Shown here piece by piece: positions 61,892-64,000 of a stretch of 64,000 nt of DNA. The position numbers were made by a program, and so were the translations under genes. A model generated the notes under the pieces. The model was given only the letters and a program-made list of their open reading frames with translations, made no database searches and was not told the origin of the DNA. Every line of letters starts with the position of its first letter. Position 1 is the first letter of the stretch. The DNA comes from Eutreptiella sp. 'Long Island Sound 2002'. Taxonomy: Eukaryota > Euglenozoa > Euglenophyceae > Eutreptiales > Eutreptiaceae. The DNA lies in assembly GCA_964036045.1 (NCBI GenBank), contig OZ038392.1, positions 26,707,663 to 26,771,662 on the forward strand, given 5' to 3'.

Positions 61892-64000
61892 TCACCGGGT
61901 GGACACACACACACAACCTGCCCCGTGGCAGCTCTGCTGGCGTAACCTGTCAAGGCCCCCCCAGTCTGAATTCCACACTATGTCATATGCACGCAAGTCA
62001 GCACACCCTCTCGGGGCCCAGGAGGTATATCTGTCCCCCTCCCACTGTCCCCACCTTCTCAACCATACCTGGAGGTTGGCAATTGCCACGCACTTCAGAC
62101 TGGGGAGGGAATGTGACGCTGTGTAAACCGCTTTTACCGTCGCAGGCAAATGTGGTTCCGCTGCAAATGCGCGATGTAGGGCATGGTGTATTGCTCTCGC
62201 ACTGTCAGCACGACTATGGCCAGACAACATTGCTGTTTGCATCCACGCAATTGCACTCAGTATCTGTCCCGCCCACGACTGCAACCAGGGCCACCCGTTT
62301 GCAAGTGCTCCCGTAAAAATATTACTGAGATACCCCTTGAACGCATGCTTTGATGTCATCAAGGGTGGCCCCAGTCTCAGGAATCAGTCATCCTTTAGGG
62401 CCGCCGGGTGCACATGGTTAATGCCCCCTGCCCCCTGCCCCAACGCAATACAGAAGCCCATGCATTTGATAAGGGGTCCTAAACATTTGCCATGACAAGC
62501 CCCGTCCGTGTCTGCGCACGCACACTCCATGGGCGTGTCACACACGGTTTCCAGCACTATTTTCAAAAGGGAAACCAGCTCCTTGCAGTCTCCTGGCTCA
62601 GCGTCACTGGCCATTAAAATGCTGTCTCTGAAGTGACACAGGGCGATCTTCCACCGCCCCGTCCAGAAAACGTACCCCTCCTGCGACAGGTGCAGTGTAC
62701 CCAAACTCCTGAACGCCTGCCTGCCCTTGTACGACGCCCATATTGAGTGCAAGTCTACACTTTGGGCGGAGAAGCTTCCGCCCATCGGGATGCACCTGTC
62801 CCTTCTCCATAATTTGCCTACTGACCAACACTTGTTGTTTTTTTCCAGCTCAAAGGCAACATATCTGGACAGTTCATCATGTGTGATGTACCGGAAACTC
62901 TTATTCGTTCCCATCCCTGGCCTGTCCAAAGCGGCAACACTGTGATGCACATTCCAGGTCATGTTACCCATCCGCCACCTCCTCCTCTTTGTGAGAAACC
63001 CCACACCCTCCGACATGTGCTCTCCTATCCACTTTGGTTGGATCTTATTAAACTGTTCTTTATAGTCCAGCTCTGTAATGCAATGCATGTTTTCCCGATT
63101 GGCCCGCTGACACATCATTAACTCTCCGCACCTGAAAACTGTTCGGAATTTCCTCAATCAAACGTTCCAAGAAACATGTTAACGCTCTGGCCGCAGTGCG
63201 CGAATCTCGTTTGCGTATTTGGGGTTCAGGGTATGCCGCAATTGGGCGCCACAACCAGCGTCCCTTCACCAGGCTTTTTGCCTTTCCAATGATGTATAAA
63301 ACACATAGCCGTGCTATCAATTTGGCGTTCCAACCATGCTCTGTGATCAGGGCTTTCGTCTCTGCAATGACCTGTTGCGGGGTGGACCATGAGGTGATGT
63401 ATTTTTCGGCATGCAAAAACTCTTGCGTTTTTCTCCACAGCCAATTTTTACAAAAACCCCATGGCTCCCCCGCCCCTTTGTCGACAATTCTAACGTACAA
63501 ATGCTCGTGAATTTCCTCTACAGACGTGCGCGTAGTGTGTAGCAGCGTTCATCTCTCCTGAAACGGGCCCTTGGGGACAACGGCGTCAACGTTTGGCATC
63601 CTTCCCTGAACTTGCTTGGCAAACTGCTGGAGCGCTGAGACAGCCATTTTCCTGGCCCTCCTCCCCGTGACTGGGAGGGGATCGCGGGGGCGCAAAGGGG
63701 TCCCCGTAGCGTCCTGGACTCGAATCGGAATAAGAGCTAAACACCCATCTACCTCCATAACCGCCCCATATCTCTCAGGCTGAGCAAGGTTATGGCAGGA
63801 ACATCGCGGCTTCACCTCGCACAGGTCGAGGTCACGAGCTTTCCGGGCAAAATTCCATGTTAAGGTTATGGGGGCTCGATCGCACGACGCATACCAGTTT
63901 CATGACAGCCTGTTTTCCCCACGCCTTAGCATGTGTCGATTTCACGATTATTCTTGCTGGCTTGTGGACAATTGCTTTTTGACCAGGGGTCAGGTTGGGA
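61892..64000 (-). pseudogene. Reverse-transcriptase-like ORF of unknown family, broken
   Basis: The minus strand carries one coding region from the right edge to 61892 with at least three breaks: a frame change near 63890, another near 63110-63125, and an in-frame TGA at 62386-62384. In order, the pieces include a Cys/His segment (CEVKPRCSCHNLAQP, about 63800), GRWLWRPIAAYPEPQ (about 63250), ELDYKEQFNKI (possible RT motif A), RCIPMGGSFSAQSVDL (resembling RT motif B, IPQG-SPLS), HFRDSILMA (in the place of the YxDD box, only one Asp) and a Cys-rich CACADTDGACHGKCLG. A helical C-terminal region follows. No APE, RNase H or integrase motif is seen. The RT assignment is by motif order only. Confidence 0.5.

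Overview
This window is nuclear-type DNA from a eukaryote, most likely a GC-rich microalga or other protist. Protein-coding exons sit between GT-AG splice sites, long repeat-filled introns are present, TTAGGG telomere-type repeats recur internally, and all the main elements are eukaryotic (Ty3/gypsy LTR element, LINE with endonuclease/RT/RNase H, hAT-type MITEs). No rRNA, CRISPR array or bacterial operon was seen. The species cannot be fixed from sequence alone.

Left part (1-20.3 kb): a broken coiled-coil ORF runs off the left edge. A decayed Ty3/gypsy element with a chromodomain-like tail (2211-20273) has 295-bp LTRs, a gag with two in-frame stops, and a pol with frameshifts, stops and altered protease, RT and integrase active sites. 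It also has an extra ORF after pol. That extra ORF is interrupted by a much younger LINE (9580-17531, minus strand), flanked by an apparently perfect 674-bp duplication of the target. The LINE's ORF2 has all expected catalytic residues for an APE-type endonuclease, RT and RNase H. Its ORF1 ends in an AlkB-type 2-oxoglutarate/Fe(II) dioxygenase domain, which is the most striking feature of the window.

Middle (20.3-35 kb): relics of a second chromodomain retroelement, a hairpin-dense segment with a degenerate tRNA-Cys-like sequence, an ORF with a CCCH zinc finger and a zinc ribbon (25403-26740, minus), then repeat-rich DNA. One hAT-type MITE at 33753-34141 has perfect 15-bp inverted ends and an 8-bp target duplication.

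35.2-45.8 kb (minus): a four-exon gene for a predicted type II membrane glycosyltransferase. It has a signal anchor, two Cys-containing modules and a WsaF-like GT4 domain. All four exons join in phase 0 (668 codons plus stop). Its 6.4-kb intron 2 is filled with a repeat family bounded by 13-nt inverted repeats and TTAGGG tracts. The intron begins with a 56-57-nt near-copy of the start of the next exon.

Right part (45.8-64 kb): a 1.25-kb poly(A) retroposon inserted in an LTR-element leader, whose empty-site relative lies at about 29.9 kb; several tandem repeats; poly(G)/hairpin modules; a few isolated candidate exons; and at the right edge a broken ORF with reverse-transcriptase-like motifs that does not fit a family I can name.
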